Source: an uncultured Clostridia bacterium (GTDB lineage Bacteria; Bacillota; Clostridia; Christensenellales; Aristaeellaceae). From it: DNA of 32,476 nt. The position numbers were made by a program, and so were the translations under genes. Below, one piece after another: positions 16,363 through 25,524 of the stretch. The stretch lies in contig CAMENN010000025.1 of assembly GCA_945928315.1 (NCBI GenBank), forward strand, positions 1 to 32,476, in the 5' to 3' direction. Position 1 is the first letter of the stretch. Each line of letters opens with the position of its first letter. The notes under the pieces are model-generated. The model was not told the origin of the DNA. It did not search any database and was given only the letters and a program-made list of their open reading frames with translations.

Positions 16363-16811
16363 CAGAACACCTTCCTTGAGTCGACCAGCAGCGTCACCGG
16401 GCCGTCGTTGATGAGCGACACCTTCATGTCCGTCTGGAAGATGCCCGTCTCCACATGCACGCCCGCCTCGCGCAGTCCGTTGCAGTATGCGTCGTACAGC
16501 GGCACCGCGGTCTCCGGCCGCGCTGCCCTGATGAAGCTCGGGCGGCGGCCGTGACGCACGTCGCCATGCAGCGTGAACTGGGAGATCGCCAGAATCTCGC
16601 CGCCCGCATCGAGGATGGAGCGGTTCATCTTGCCCGCCTCGTCCTCAAAGATGCGCAGGTTCACCGTCTTGTCAATGCAGTAGCGCACGTCCTCGGCGGT
16701 ATCCCCGTCCTCCACGCCGCAAAGCACCATGAAGCCCGGACCGATGCTGCCCACGACGTTTCCGTCCACGCGCACGCTCGATTCGAGCACCCTCTGAATG
16801 ACCAGTCTCAT
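16362..16811 (-). CDS. dtd: D-aminoacyl-tRNA deacylase
   Basis: DTD removes D-amino acids, and also misloaded glycine, wrongly attached to tRNA. The 149-residue protein has full family length, with the catalytic-site SQFTL motif (Thr80) and the Gly-cisPro motif NDGPVT (Gly137-Pro138). The ATG has AAAGGAG at 6 nt spacing and lies 21 nt after rel. The rel-dtd pairing is the normal Firmicutes arrangement. Confidence 0.97.
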   Translation of the reverse strand: MRLVIQRVLESSVRVDGNVVGSIGPGFMVLCGVEDGDTAEDVRYCIDKTVNLRIFEDEAGKMNRSILDAGGEILAISQFTLHGDVRHGRRPSFIRAARPETAVPLYDAYCNGLREAGVHVETGIFQTDMKVSLINDGPVTLLVDSRKVF

Positions 16812-16832
16812 GCCATACTCCTTTGCCGCGCG

Positions 16833-19022
16833 TCACACGCGGAAGATTTCAATCGTGTCCTGCCGTTTCGCAATCTGCTTGATGATCCAGTCGAGCTCCT
16901 GCTTGTTGGCCACCTGCAGCGTCATTTCGATGGTGCAGGTCTGATTGCTGCTGTTCACGCGCGCGCTGACGGCGCAGACCGTCACCTTCTGCGCGGAGAG
17001 GTAGCTCATCAGGTCCGCCAGCAGGTTGTGCCGGTCTGAGGCCAGAATCTGGATCGAGCCGTTGTAGGAAGAATTCGTCGTGTCCGACCAGTGCACCTCC
17101 ACCCAGCGGGCGGGGTCATGAGAGGCGCGCACGTTGACGCAGTCCATGGAATGCACGGTCACGCCGCGGCCGCGCGTGATGTAACCGATGATCTCGTCGC
17201 CCGGCACCGGCGAGCAGCACTTGGCGAAGTGCACCTGGCAGCCCGGCAGGCCGGCGACCATGATGCCCATGTCGTCCTTGTTGGAGGCATTGGCGTGGGG
17301 CGCGGCGTTCGGGTCGCTCTGGATGCGCGGCATGACCGGCACGAGGGGCTTTTCGCGGCTCTTCTGCTCCTCACGAAGGCGCGTGACGATCTGCGCGGCC
17401 GTGATGCCGCCGCAGCCGACCGCCGCATACAGGTCGTCGAGATCGGCGAACGAGTATTTGTGCAGGATCGGGTCGCACAGCTCCGGCTTGAGCAGGGCGG
17501 GCAGGTTGAGCGCCTGGCGCTTAGCCTCGTACTCGAGCATCTGCTTGCCGCTGGCGATGTTTTCCTCCTTGAGCTCCTTCTTGTAGAAGTTGCGGATTTT
17601 CGCCTTTGCCTGCGACGTCTTGACGATCTTGAGCCAGTCCCGGCTGGGGCCCTTGCTGTTCTGCTGCGTGATGATCTCGACAAAGTCGCCCGTGTTGAGC
17701 GGCGTATCGAGCGTCACGATGCGTCCGTTGACCTTTGCGCCGACGCACTTGTTGCCCACGGCGCTGTGAATCCGGTAGGCAAAGTCGATCGGCGTCGCGC
17801 CCTTGGGCAGGTCGATGATCTCGCCCTTCGGCGTGAAGACGAAGACCTCGTCGCTGAACAGATCGACCTTGAGCGACTTGATGAACTCCTCGGAGTCGCG
17901 CGTGTCGTTCTGCCAGTCGAGGATCTGCCGCAGCCAGTAGAGCTTGTTGTCCAGCCCGTCAGCGACCTGCTTGCCCTCCTTGTAGCGCCAGTGCGCCGCG
18001 ATGCCGTACTCCGCGATGCGGTGCATCTCATAGGTGCGGATCTGCACCTCAAAGGGCATGCCGTTTTCGCCCACCACCGTCGTGTGCAGCGACTGGTACA
18101 TGTTCGGCTTCGGCGTGGAGATATAGTCCTTGAAGCGGTTGGGCACCTGCTTCCACAGCGTATGGACGATGCCCAGCACCGCGTAGCAGTCCTGCACGGT
18201 GTCCACCAGCACGCGGATGGCGATCAGATCGAAGATCTGCTCGAACGGCTTGTGCTGAAGCACCATCTTGCGGTAGATGCTGTAGAAGTGCTTGGGCCGG
18301 CCGTCGATCTCGTAGTGGATGTTCATCTCCTTGATCTTGTCGCTGAGCGTGCTGATGACGGCGCGGATGTTCGCCTCGCGCTCGGCGCGCTTCATGCCGA
18401 CCTTGACGATCAGGTTCTGATAGCCCTCTGGATCGAGGTAGCGCAGGCACAGGTCCTCGAGCTCCTGCTTGATCTTGTAGACGCCCAGGCGGTGTGCGAT
18501 GGGCGCGTAGATGTCCAGCGTCTCCTGTGCGATGCGCTTCTGACTCTCCGGCGGCTGCGACTTGAGCGTACGCATATTGTGCAGCCGGTCCGCCAGCTTG
18601 ATGAGCACCACGCGGATGTCCTTGCTCATGGCGAGGATCATCTTGCGGATGGACTCCGCCTGCTGCTCCACGCGGGAGGTAAAGTCAAGGCGCTTGAGCT
18701 TGGTGACGCCGTCCACCAGCAGCGCGACCTCCTGGCCGAACTCCTTCTCGATGACCTCGAGCGTCACGTTCTCGCAGTCCTCCACGGTGTCGTGAAGCAA
18801 GCCCGCAGCGATGGTCGGCGCGTCGAGCATCAGGTCCGCCAGGATGCCGGCGACCGTGCGGGGATGGATGAAATACGGCTCACCGGACTTTCTCTTCTGT
18901 CCCGCATGCGCCTCCTCGGCGAAATGATAGGCCTTTTCGACCAGCTCCACGTTGGCCTCTGGGTGGTATTTGACCAATACCCCGATCAGCTCATCCAGAT
19001 TTTTGCAACCCTCTGGCGTCAT
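16833..19022 (-). CDS. rel: Bifunctional (p)ppGpp synthetase/hydrolase, Rel family
   Basis: Rel makes and degrades the stringent-response alarmone at the ribosome. The 729-residue protein is complete. It has an HD hydrolase domain with His53 and HDTVED (77-82), so hydrolysis should be intact. The synthetase domain is at about 235-350 (RPKHFYSIYRKM, FDLIAIRVLVDT, KPNMYQSLHTTV). A TGS domain lies near 395-460 (FVFTPKGEIIDLPKGATPIDFAY), followed by a helical and Zn-finger region with CCSPVPGDEIIGYI, and an ACT domain at the end (about 655-729). The start is the ATG at 19022 with a GGGGGG-type SD. It follows recJ by 19 nt; the apt gene often found between recJ and rel is missing here. Confidence 0.97.
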   Translation of the reverse strand: MTPEGCKNLDELIGVLVKYHPEANVELVEKAYHFAEEAHAGQKRKSGEPYFIHPRTVAGILADLMLDAPTIAAGLLHDTVEDCENVTLEVIEKEFGQEVALLVDGVTKLKRLDFTSRVEQQAESIRKMILAMSKDIRVVLIKLADRLHNMRTLKSQPPESQKRIAQETLDIYAPIAHRLGVYKIKQELEDLCLRYLDPEGYQNLIVKVGMKRAEREANIRAVISTLSDKIKEMNIHYEIDGRPKHFYSIYRKMVLQHKPFEQIFDLIAIRVLVDTVQDCYAVLGIVHTLWKQVPNRFKDYISTPKPNMYQSLHTTVVGENGMPFEVQIRTYEMHRIAEYGIAAHWRYKEGKQVADGLDNKLYWLRQILDWQNDTRDSEEFIKSLKVDLFSDEVFVFTPKGEIIDLPKGATPIDFAYRIHSAVGNKCVGAKVNGRIVTLDTPLNTGDFVEIITQQNSKGPSRDWLKIVKTSQAKAKIRNFYKKELKEENIASGKQMLEYEAKRQALNLPALLKPELCDPILHKYSFADLDDLYAAVGCGGITAAQIVTRLREEQKSREKPLVPVMPRIQSDPNAAPHANASNKDDMGIMVAGLPGCQVHFAKCCSPVPGDEIIGYITRGRGVTVHSMDCVNVRASHDPARWVEVHWSDTTNSSYNGSIQILASDRHNLLADLMSYLSAQKVTVCAVSARVNSSNQTCTIEMTLQVANKQELDWIIKQIAKRQDTIEIFRV

Positions 19023-19041
19023 TCCCGTATCCCCCCTTGCC

Positions 19042-21429
19042 TCACATGCCGCTGCGGATGGCCATCAGCCGTCCGCGGAGCGGACTGTTCTCCAGCGATA
19101 CCCTGCCGCTGGGCACCATCTGGTAGGAAAGCGGTGCCTCCTGCCAGCGGATGAGCGCGAGCTCCGCAAAGATGCGCATGCCGCAGCGCACCTGGCTCTT
19201 CGGCAGTCCCGACTCCGCGCTCAGGATGTCCTCCGTGTACTCCATCTTCTCCCTTTGACGAAGTACGCGGTAGAGCCTGCGCAGCGCATCATCGTCCGGC
19301 AGCAGCGCTGCTGCGGCCGTGCGCGTCTGCCGCACGAGATCGGTGACCTCGATCAGCCGCGCCTGCGGGAAGCGCTCCCTAATCGCCGCGCGCTCCCCGC
19401 CACTCATGCAGCCGTCCATCATCAGAATCGTCCGGGGCGTGCAGCGCATGGCCGTCCAGTCGGGCGCCATCACCAGCGTGTTGAACATGCGCAGGTCATC
19501 GAGCGCACCGAACGCGTAATCCAGCTGCGCGTGAATCAGCGCCAGATGCACGCCAAGCATCTTGAGTGCGGGAACGCTGTGCACACAGAGCATCGTGCCC
19601 TGATAGGTTTGAAGCAATTCACCCTGCAGCAGCGCCTTCGCCTCCTCGAGGCTCATGCGCTCGTCCGGCTGTGCCTCACCCTCGAGAGAGAGCGCCGAAA
19701 GCAGGCCGCGCTCCACCTCATCCTCCCGGCGCTGGCATTCACTCAGGAACGCCTTGGCCGGGAGAAATGCCTGGAACTGCCGAAGCTCGCACTGCACGCT
19801 GCGCCTGTCCTGCCAGACGTTGATGGACAGCGCCATGACAGCCTCGATGACCTCGGGCATGCTGCGCGCACGATCCCCCATCCGGAAGCCGATGGCGCTG
19901 CGCATCTCGCTGCCCTGCGACAGCCGCATGCGCAGATGCGCCCCCTCCTTGCCGATCTGCCGCACATCCGTCGTGTTCACGCCGCGGACACAGAAGACCG
20001 GCGCGGGGTTGCCAAAGCCCGTCGGCTGCATCGCGGAGAACGCGTCGATCAGCTCCTCCGTCATCTCGGAGAGCTCCAGCTCCAGGTCAAACTCCTCGGT
20101 CGGGATGAACGCCTCCGGCTCCGCCTGCTGCGCGATGGCTTCGCTCAGGCGGCGGCGGAACTCCGGTACGTTCTTCGTCTCGATCGTCAGGCCCGCCGCC
20201 TGCGCATGTCCGCCAAAGCGGACGAACAGGTCCCGGCAGGTCGCCATGGCGTCGTGGATGTTCACGCCCGGTATTGAGCGGGCTGAGCCCACGCACACGT
20301 CGCCGTCCTGCGAAAGCAGGATCGTCGGCCACTTGTATTTTTCCACCAAACGGGATGCCGCCAGCCCGATGACGCCGGGATTCCAGCCCTCGCCGCTGAC
20401 GACGATGGCGTGCTCCGTCATGAAGTCGATCTCACGCTGCACCTTCCGGTCGGCCTCGCCAAAGATGGCGAGCTCCAGCTCCCGGCGCTTGGTGTTGTCC
20501 TGATCCAGCTCCTGCGCAATCTCCCGCGCGGTATCGATTCGGCGCGTCGTCAGCAGCTCCACGCCGCGGGAGGCCAGCGCCAGCCGCCCTCCCGCGTTGA
20601 TGCGCGGCGCCATGCGGTAGGCCACGTCAGAGGAGGACACATTCTTCGGGTCCACCCCGGCGGACTCCATCAGCGCGATGAGCCCCGGGCGCTTCGTCTG
20701 TGCCATGGCACGCAGGCCGTTCGCGACGATCACGCGGTTTTCGCCCATCAGCGGCACGATGTCCGCGATGGTCGCCAGCGCCGCCAGCTCCCACAGGGAT
20801 TCGATGGCCTCCTCGCCGCCCAGCGCCTGTACCAGCTTGAACGCGACGCCCGCGCCGCACAGCCGCCTGAACGGGTAATCGCCCATCAGCGGATTGAGCA
20901 CGGCCTCGCAGTCGGGCAGCCTCGGACCGAGCTGATGGTGGTCGGTGACGATCACGCGCATGCCCAGCTCGCGCGCGTGCGCGACCTCGTCCGGACAGGT
21001 GATGCCGCAGTCCACGGTGATCAGCAGCTTCGCGTGCGCAGCGATTTTGTCGATGGCCGCCATGTTGAGGCCGTAGCCCTCGCCGTGCCGGTCCGGAATG
21101 TAAAATCCGGCCTTCGCGCCCTGCTTGCGCAGGTACGTCAGCAGGATCGCCGTCGCCGTGACGCCGTCCACGTCGTAATCGCCGAAGATGATGATCTCGT
21201 CACCCCGCGCGACGCTGTCCCGGATGACCGCAACGGCTTTGTCCATGTCCTGCATGCGCATGGGATCATGCAGCAGCGCCCTGTCCGGATGCAGGTATTC
21301 CTCGATGCGCTGCGGGGTGTCGATCCCGCGCTCGACGAGCAGCTCCAGCAGCCTGCGCGGCACCGGCAGCGCGGCAAGCTCCGGCGGGATCTGCGCAGGC
21401 TCCTTCTGCTTGGGAATGAAGCGAAGCAT
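19042..21429 (-). CDS. recJ: Single-stranded-DNA exonuclease RecJ
   Basis: RecJ is a 5'-3' ssDNA exonuclease in recombination and repair. The 795-residue protein starts at the ATG at 21429 (AAGGAGG, 5 nt spacing); the frame 13 codons upstream lies in the structured leader. DHH-family motifs are GDYDVDG (83-89), TVDCGIT (138-144) and VTDHHQLG (161-168). The DHHA1 part has WNPGVIGLAASRL and RFGGHAQAAGLT. A C-terminal region of about 230 residues, predicted OB-fold plus an extension, makes it longer than Escherichia coli RecJ but similar to Firmicutes forms. secF lies upstream, separated by a 138-bp structured gap. Confidence 0.95.
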   Translation of the reverse strand: MLRFIPKQKEPAQIPPELAALPVPRRLLELLVERGIDTPQRIEEYLHPDRALLHDPMRMQDMDKAVAVIRDSVARGDEIIIFGDYDVDGVTATAILLTYLRKQGAKAGFYIPDRHGEGYGLNMAAIDKIAAHAKLLITVDCGITCPDEVAHARELGMRVIVTDHHQLGPRLPDCEAVLNPLMGDYPFRRLCGAGVAFKLVQALGGEEAIESLWELAALATIADIVPLMGENRVIVANGLRAMAQTKRPGLIALMESAGVDPKNVSSSDVAYRMAPRINAGGRLALASRGVELLTTRRIDTAREIAQELDQDNTKRRELELAIFGEADRKVQREIDFMTEHAIVVSGEGWNPGVIGLAASRLVEKYKWPTILLSQDGDVCVGSARSIPGVNIHDAMATCRDLFVRFGGHAQAAGLTIETKNVPEFRRRLSEAIAQQAEPEAFIPTEEFDLELELSEMTEELIDAFSAMQPTGFGNPAPVFCVRGVNTTDVRQIGKEGAHLRMRLSQGSEMRSAIGFRMGDRARSMPEVIEAVMALSINVWQDRRSVQCELRQFQAFLPAKAFLSECQRREDEVERGLLSALSLEGEAQPDERMSLEEAKALLQGELLQTYQGTMLCVHSVPALKMLGVHLALIHAQLDYAFGALDDLRMFNTLVMAPDWTAMRCTPRTILMMDGCMSGGERAAIRERFPQARLIEVTDLVRQTRTAAAALLPDDDALRRLYRVLRQREKMEYTEDILSAESGLPKSQVRCGMRIFAELALIRWQEAPLSYQMVPSGRVSLENSPLRGRLMAIRSGM

Positions 21430-21452
21430 TGCGGCCTCCTTTCTTCTGCAGC

Positions 21453-21507
21453 TTGACCATGCGCGCATCGCGCGGGCGTATGGTCAAACCGCAGATGCTC
21501 GATCTGC
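21453..21507 (-). promoter_or_regulatory. Structured leader upstream of recJ
   Basis: Two hairpins precede the recJ SD on the minus strand. One has an 8-bp stem (TTGACCAT/ATGGTCAA, 21453-21460 with 21480-21487) and a GC-rich loop that can pair internally. The other is a 6-bp stem (21491-21496 with 21502-21507, 5-nt loop). No promoter with both elements is evident in the 138-bp gap. Function is unknown. Confidence 0.4.
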
Positions 21508-21522
21508 GACTCAAAATAGAGC

Positions 21523-21553
21523 GCAAGGGCGGGGAACCCTCGCCCGCCCTTGC
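21523..21553 (-). terminator. Strong hairpin after secF, possible partial terminator
   Basis: A perfect 11-bp GC-rich stem (21523-21533 with 21543-21553, 9-nt loop) lies 14 nt beyond the secF stop. On the minus strand the following bases are GCTCTATTTTG, so the U tail is delayed and short. It may end or reduce transcription into recJ, or protect the secDF mRNA 3' end. Confidence 0.55.
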
Positions 21554-21567
21554 ACTGTGCAATTGCG

Positions 21568-22476
21568 TTACGCCTTCGCCTTGGCCTTGCGCTTGCTGGC
21601 AGCACGCCAGTCCATCAGCGCCGCCCAGACGTAGCCGTTGATCAGGTTGGCGGAATAGGTGCCCGCCAGGATGCCGATAATCAGCGGCAGCGCGAACTGG
21701 CGGATGGAATCCACGCCCAGCACGTACAGCGTCACGATGGTCAGCAGCGTGGTGATCGTCGTGTTCAGTGTGCGCGGCAGGGACTCCGTCACGGACTTGT
21801 TGACGATCTCCTCGCGCGGCAGAGAACGGACGCCCGCCTTGTGGGAGTTCTCGCGGATGCGGTCGAAGATGATGATCGTGTTGTTGATCGAGTAGCCGAC
21901 GATGGTCAGCAGCGCCGCGATGAACGTGGAATCCACGCGGATGACGCCGCGCAGCAGCACCATGAAGGCGAGCATGATCGCCACATCGTGGATGAGGCCG
22001 ATGACCGCCGCCAGACCGGAATAGAAGTCAAAGCGAACGGCGATGTAAATCAGCATCAGGATGGCGGCAAAGGCCACGCTCTTGACGGCGTTGTTGATCA
22101 GGTCGCGGCCCGCGACGGCGCCCACGCGCGTGATGTCGACGTACTCGACAGCCGGATAGGTCTTGCTGATCTCCTCCTCAAAGGCGGAGCGCAGCTCGTC
22201 GGTGTTCTCCTTGTCGCTGATGCGGATCTGCACCTCGGTCGCGTTGTCGCCGGTCTTGGCGATCTGCGCGTCGGACACGCCGCAGGCCGCCAGAGCCGCG
22301 GACACATCGCCGGTGTCAAACTCGCCGCCCATGCTGTAGGTCATGAGCGTGCCGCCGGTGAAGTCAATGCCCAGATTCATGCCGTAGCCCATGAACGTCA
22401 TCACCAGCGCGATCGCCATGATGACCAGGGAGATGCACAGGCACGGCTTCATGCGATTCTTCATCGTGAATTTCAT
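21568..22476 (-). CDS. secF: Protein translocase subunit SecF
   Basis: SecF works with SecD to drive late steps of Sec-dependent export using the proton or sodium gradient. The 302-residue protein has an N-terminal transmembrane helix (about 12-32), the GIDFTGGTLM motif (36-45), an extracytosolic region of roughly 85 residues, and five more helices including VGYSINNTIIIFDRIREN, the conserved helix-4 signature. The ATG has GGGGAGGAGG upstream and follows secD by 17 nt. secD and secF are separate here, unlike the fused secDF of Bacillus. Confidence 0.96.
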   Translation of the reverse strand: MKFTMKNRMKPCLCISLVIMAIALVMTFMGYGMNLGIDFTGGTLMTYSMGGEFDTGDVSAALAACGVSDAQIAKTGDNATEVQIRISDKENTDELRSAFEEEISKTYPAVEYVDITRVGAVAGRDLINNAVKSVAFAAILMLIYIAVRFDFYSGLAAVIGLIHDVAIMLAFMVLLRGVIRVDSTFIAALLTIVGYSINNTIIIFDRIRENSHKAGVRSLPREEIVNKSVTESLPRTLNTTITTLLTIVTLYVLGVDSIRQFALPLIIGILAGTYSANLINGYVWAALMDWRAASKRKAKAKA

Positions 22477-22493
22477 GTTGATTCCTCCTCCCC

Positions 22494-23759
22494 TCAGGCG
22501 ATGTAGAGCTTCTGGTTCTTGACGCCGAGATCGACGAAGATGTCCAGCAGCTTATGGGTGACAAAGACGGCGGTGAACATGGAGGTCGCCACGCTGATGC
22601 CCAGCGTCAGCGCGAAGCCGCGGATGGAGCCGGTGCCGAAGGCATAGAGCACGACGGCGGCGATGATCGTGGTGATGTTCGCGTCGATGATCGCGGAGAG
22701 GGCGTTGGAGAAGCCCTTCTTCACAGAGGACGGCAGCGGACGACCCACGGCCAGCTCCTCGCGGATGCGCTCGAAGATGACGACGTTGGCATCGACGGCC
22801 ATGCCGATGCCCAGGATGATGCCCGCGACGCCCGGCAGCGTCAGCTGCGCGCCGGTGAGCGCCAGCAGCAGCACGACGATCATGATGTAGATGGTCAGCG
22901 CGATGTCGGCGACGAGGCCGCACAGGCGGTAGCGGATCAGCATGAAGAGCATGACCAGCGCCACGCCGATGATGCCCGCCATGAGCGCGCGGTCAAGCGC
23001 GGTATCGCCCAGCGTGGCGGAGATGGCGCTCACCTCAAGCTGGGAGAGGTTCAGCGGCAGCGCGCCGGAGAGGATGAGGTTCGCCAGCGTCTTCGCCTCG
23101 TCGGCGGTGAAGCTGCCGGTGATCTGGCCCTGGCCGCCGGAGATGACGGAGTTGACGGTCGGCGCGGAGATGACCTCGCCGTCCAGCTCAATGGAGATGG
23201 TCTTGCCCAGGTTGGCGGCAGTGCCCTCGGCGAAGAGCTTGGCGCCCTCGTCGTTCAGCTCGAAGGAGACGCAAGGCTTGCCGTTCTCGTCCTGCGCGGC
23301 CTGCGCGTTCTTGACCATCGCGCCCTCGATGATCACGTTGCCGTCCTCATCCTTGAAGTACAGCTGCGCCGGAGAGCCGATGATGCGCAGGATCTCGTTG
23401 GGATCGGTGACGTTCGGGATCTCCACGCGGATGCGGTCGTTGCCCTGACGGGTGACGGTCGCCTCAGTGAAGCCCTGACGGGTCAGGCGGCTGGTGAGGA
23501 TATTCACGGTGGAGTTCATCTTGGAGTCGAAGTCCTCGGAGCCATCATCCTCCGCCTGATAGACGGTGTAGACGCCGCCGCGCAGGTCAAGGCCCAGGCT
23601 GATCGCCTCGCCCCAGGGCTTCACATAGTGGATGGACGTGCCCTTGCCGATGCCGAACAGCGCGACATAGCCGGCCAGAGCCACGACAACCAGGATCACG
23701 ACGAGCGAGACAATCGCGCGCGTGCGCGGATTCTTCGCCTTCACATTCTTGTTTGCCAT
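22494..23759 (-). CDS. secD: Protein translocase subunit SecD
   Basis: SecD is the partner of SecF in the export motor. I start at the ATG at 23759 (GAGAGGAA upstream), giving 421 residues; frame further upstream is in the leader and preceding gene. Residues 14-34 are the first transmembrane helix, followed by GLDLRGGVYTVYQ, the family signature. The periplasmic-type P1 region extends to about residue 245 (including ITGSFTADEAKTLANLILSG), followed by five helices with GMAVDANVVIFERIREEL. Length is typical for stand-alone Firmicutes SecD. Confidence 0.96.
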   Translation of the reverse strand: MANKNVKAKNPRTRAIVSLVVILVVVALAGYVALFGIGKGTSIHYVKPWGEAISLGLDLRGGVYTVYQAEDDGSEDFDSKMNSTVNILTSRLTRQGFTEATVTRQGNDRIRVEIPNVTDPNEILRIIGSPAQLYFKDEDGNVIIEGAMVKNAQAAQDENGKPCVSFELNDEGAKLFAEGTAANLGKTISIELDGEVISAPTVNSVISGGQGQITGSFTADEAKTLANLILSGALPLNLSQLEVSAISATLGDTALDRALMAGIIGVALVMLFMLIRYRLCGLVADIALTIYIMIVVLLLALTGAQLTLPGVAGIILGIGMAVDANVVIFERIREELAVGRPLPSSVKKGFSNALSAIIDANITTIIAAVVLYAFGTGSIRGFALTLGISVATSMFTAVFVTHKLLDIFVDLGVKNQKLYIA

Positions 23760-23809
23760 AACTGTAGTTCCTCTCTGTTTGTATTGTTGGAGCGACGGCC
23801 TGCCCTCTC

Positions 23810-24166
23810 CTAGGCAAACCCGTCCCCCAGGGCAAACGCCTGATACACGGACCGCAGGTAGCTGACGCCGGAGGTGATCACGTTGCCGTTCGCATCCGCG
23901 CTCACACCTCCCGGCAGCGCGCAAAGCCTGCCCGCAGGCAGCGCCGCCTGCGCACGTCGGGTACCCTCCATGCTCACCCGCGCAGTCCCGGCCTCCGTTT
24001 CACAGGAGGGCGTGCTGCACAGGTACGCCTGCATCAGCCGCGGAACGGAGGCTTTAGCGGGCTCTGTTTCACAGCCGATCAGCCTCTGTGCGCCGGTGAT
24101 CAGCAGGCACGCAAACAGCGCAAGGCTTGCCGCAAGCAGCAGCTTCCGTCCCTGACCGCCCGTCAT
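23810..24166 (-). CDS. Small membrane-anchored protein of unknown function
   Basis: I do not recognise this 118-residue protein. It begins at the ATG at 24166 with GGAGG 8 nt upstream, downstream of a near-consensus promoter, so it is probably real. A basic start (RK at 7-8) and a hydrophobic segment (9-24) would send it across or anchor it in the membrane. LIGC at 29-32 matches a lipobox, but the Arg at 28 and its distance from the hydrophobic core make lipoprotein processing uncertain. The exposed part (33-118) has Cys49, Cys54 and Cys78 and ends in an Ala/Gly/Phe tail. It is the first gene before secD, separated by 50 nt, so a link with protein export or the envelope can be supposed but not shown. 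Confidence 0.7.
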   Translation of the reverse strand: MTGGQGRKLLLAASLALFACLLITGAQRLIGCETEPAKASVPRLMQAYLCSTPSCETEAGTARVSMEGTRRAQAALPAGRLCALPGGVSADANGNVITSGVSYLRSVYQAFALGDGFA

Positions 24167-24222
24167 CGCGCCCGCCTCCCTTCGATCCTGCACACAAATG
24201 CCCACATTCGTGCATATCCTCA

Positions 24223-24251
24223 ATTATATGCATAAAACCGCTGTCCGTCAA
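24223..24251 (-). promoter_or_regulatory. Sigma-A promoter for the small protein-secD-secF operon
   Basis: On the minus strand, TTGACG (24246-24251), a 17-nt spacer and TATAAT (24223-24228) form an almost perfect housekeeping promoter, the best in the window. Transcription would begin near 24216, about 50 nt before the first ATG. Confidence 0.9.
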
Positions 24252-24282
24252 GATTTCTTGCCCCGAATCGCGCGCAGAAACG

Positions 24283-24315
24283 AAAAAAGTCCGCGATGCA
24301 CACGCATTCGCGGAC
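24283..24315 (-). terminator. Rho-independent terminator after coaBC
   Basis: GTCCGCGA pairs perfectly with TCGCGGAC across an 11-nt loop and is followed by six T on the minus strand, 6 nt past the coaBC stop. It closes the yicC-to-coaBC operon just before the next promoter. Confidence 0.92.
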
Positions 24316-24321
24316 GCATAT

Positions 24322-25524
24322 TCAGCTTCGCAGCGACAGCGCCTGCGTGAGGATGCGGTCGGCGACCTCATCCTTGGTCATGAGCGGCAGGCTGACGCTG
24401 TCCTCCCGGGTGATCAGCGTCACGATGTTTGTGTCCACATCGAAGCCCGCGCCGTCCTTTGTCACGTCGTTGGCGACGATCATGTCGAGGTTCTTGCGCA
24501 GCAGCTTGTCCTGCGCGTGCGCCAGCACGTCGTTGGTCTCCGCGGCAAAGCCGACGAACACCTGCTCGGCGTGCTTCATCCGTCCCAGCGTCGCGGCGAC
24601 ATCCGGGTTTTCGATCATGCGCAGCACGAAGTCCTCGCCCTTCTGCTTCTTGATCTTCTGCGGGGCTACCTCCGCGGCGCGGTAATCGGCCGGGGCCGCT
24701 GCCTGGATGAGAATGTCCTGCTCCATAACGCGGGATTGCGCGCAGTCAAGCAGCTCCTGCGTCGTGGTGAAGCGCACCGCCTCCACGCCGTCCGGCACGT
24801 CGAGCGCAACCGGCCCGGTCAGCAGCGTGACCTGCGCGCCGCGCCTGGCCGCAGCGCGCGCGATGGCATAGCCCATCTTGCCGGAGGAACGGTTGGAGAC
24901 GTAGCGGACGGGATCGAGCGCCTCACGCGTCGGCCCGGCGGTCACCATCACGCGCAGCCCTGCCAGGTCCTGCGGCACGCCGCGCAGCACGTCGATGGCG
25001 TGCCGCGCGATGACGGCGACATCCTCGAGCTTGCCCGCGCCGCTGTCGCCGCAGGCCAGAAGGCCGCTGACCGGCGCGACGATGTGCACGCCGCGGCGCT
25101 TCAGGGTCGCCAGGTTTTCCTGCGTGGCGGGATTGTCCCACATGCCGGTATTCATCGCGGGCGCGACCATTACCGGCGCACGGGTCGCCAGCACGGTCGT
25201 GGACAGCATGTCATCCGCGATTCCGCAGGCCATCTTGGCGAGGATGTTCGCCGTTGCCGGCGCGATGAGGAACAGATCCGCGCGCTTGGCGAGTGCGATG
25301 TGCTCGACCTCCCACGTCGCCGGGCGCTCAAACGTGTCCACGGCGACGGGATGGCCGGAGAGCGTTTCAAACGTCAGCGGCGTCACAAAGCGGCAGGCGT
25401 TCTTCGTCATGACCACGTACACATCCATGCCCTGTTTCTGCAGCAGGCGAAGAAGCTCGCACGCCTTATATGCAGCGATGCCCCCGGTCACCCCGAGGAC
25501 AACGCACTTTTTCAGTTCATTCAT
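24322..25524 (-). CDS. coaBC: Bifunctional phosphopantothenoylcysteine decarboxylase/phosphopantothenate-cysteine ligase
   Basis: CoaBC carries out two consecutive steps of coenzyme A synthesis: joining 4'-phosphopantothenate to cysteine (CoaB), then decarboxylation (CoaC, FMN-dependent). The 400-residue protein has the CoaC domain at 1-180, with GVTGGIAAYK, catalytic His75 (EVEHIALAK), PAMNTGMW (122-129) and Cys158 in the flap (LACGDSGAGKLED). The CoaB domain at about 190-400 has TAGPTREALDPVRYVSNRSSG and AAPADYR. The ATG overlaps the rpoZ stop by 4 nt (ATGA). In many Firmicutes priA follows; here a terminator does. Confidence 0.97.
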   Translation of the reverse strand: MNELKKCVVLGVTGGIAAYKACELLRLLQKQGMDVYVVMTKNACRFVTPLTFETLSGHPVAVDTFERPATWEVEHIALAKRADLFLIAPATANILAKMACGIADDMLSTTVLATRAPVMVAPAMNTGMWDNPATQENLATLKRRGVHIVAPVSGLLACGDSGAGKLEDVAVIARHAIDVLRGVPQDLAGLRVMVTAGPTREALDPVRYVSNRSSGKMGYAIARAAARRGAQVTLLTGPVALDVPDGVEAVRFTTTQELLDCAQSRVMEQDILIQAAAPADYRAAEVAPQKIKKQKGEDFVLRMIENPDVAATLGRMKHAEQVFVGFAAETNDVLAHAQDKLLRKNLDMIVANDVTKDGAGFDVDTNIVTLITREDSVSLPLMTKDEVADRILTQALSLRS

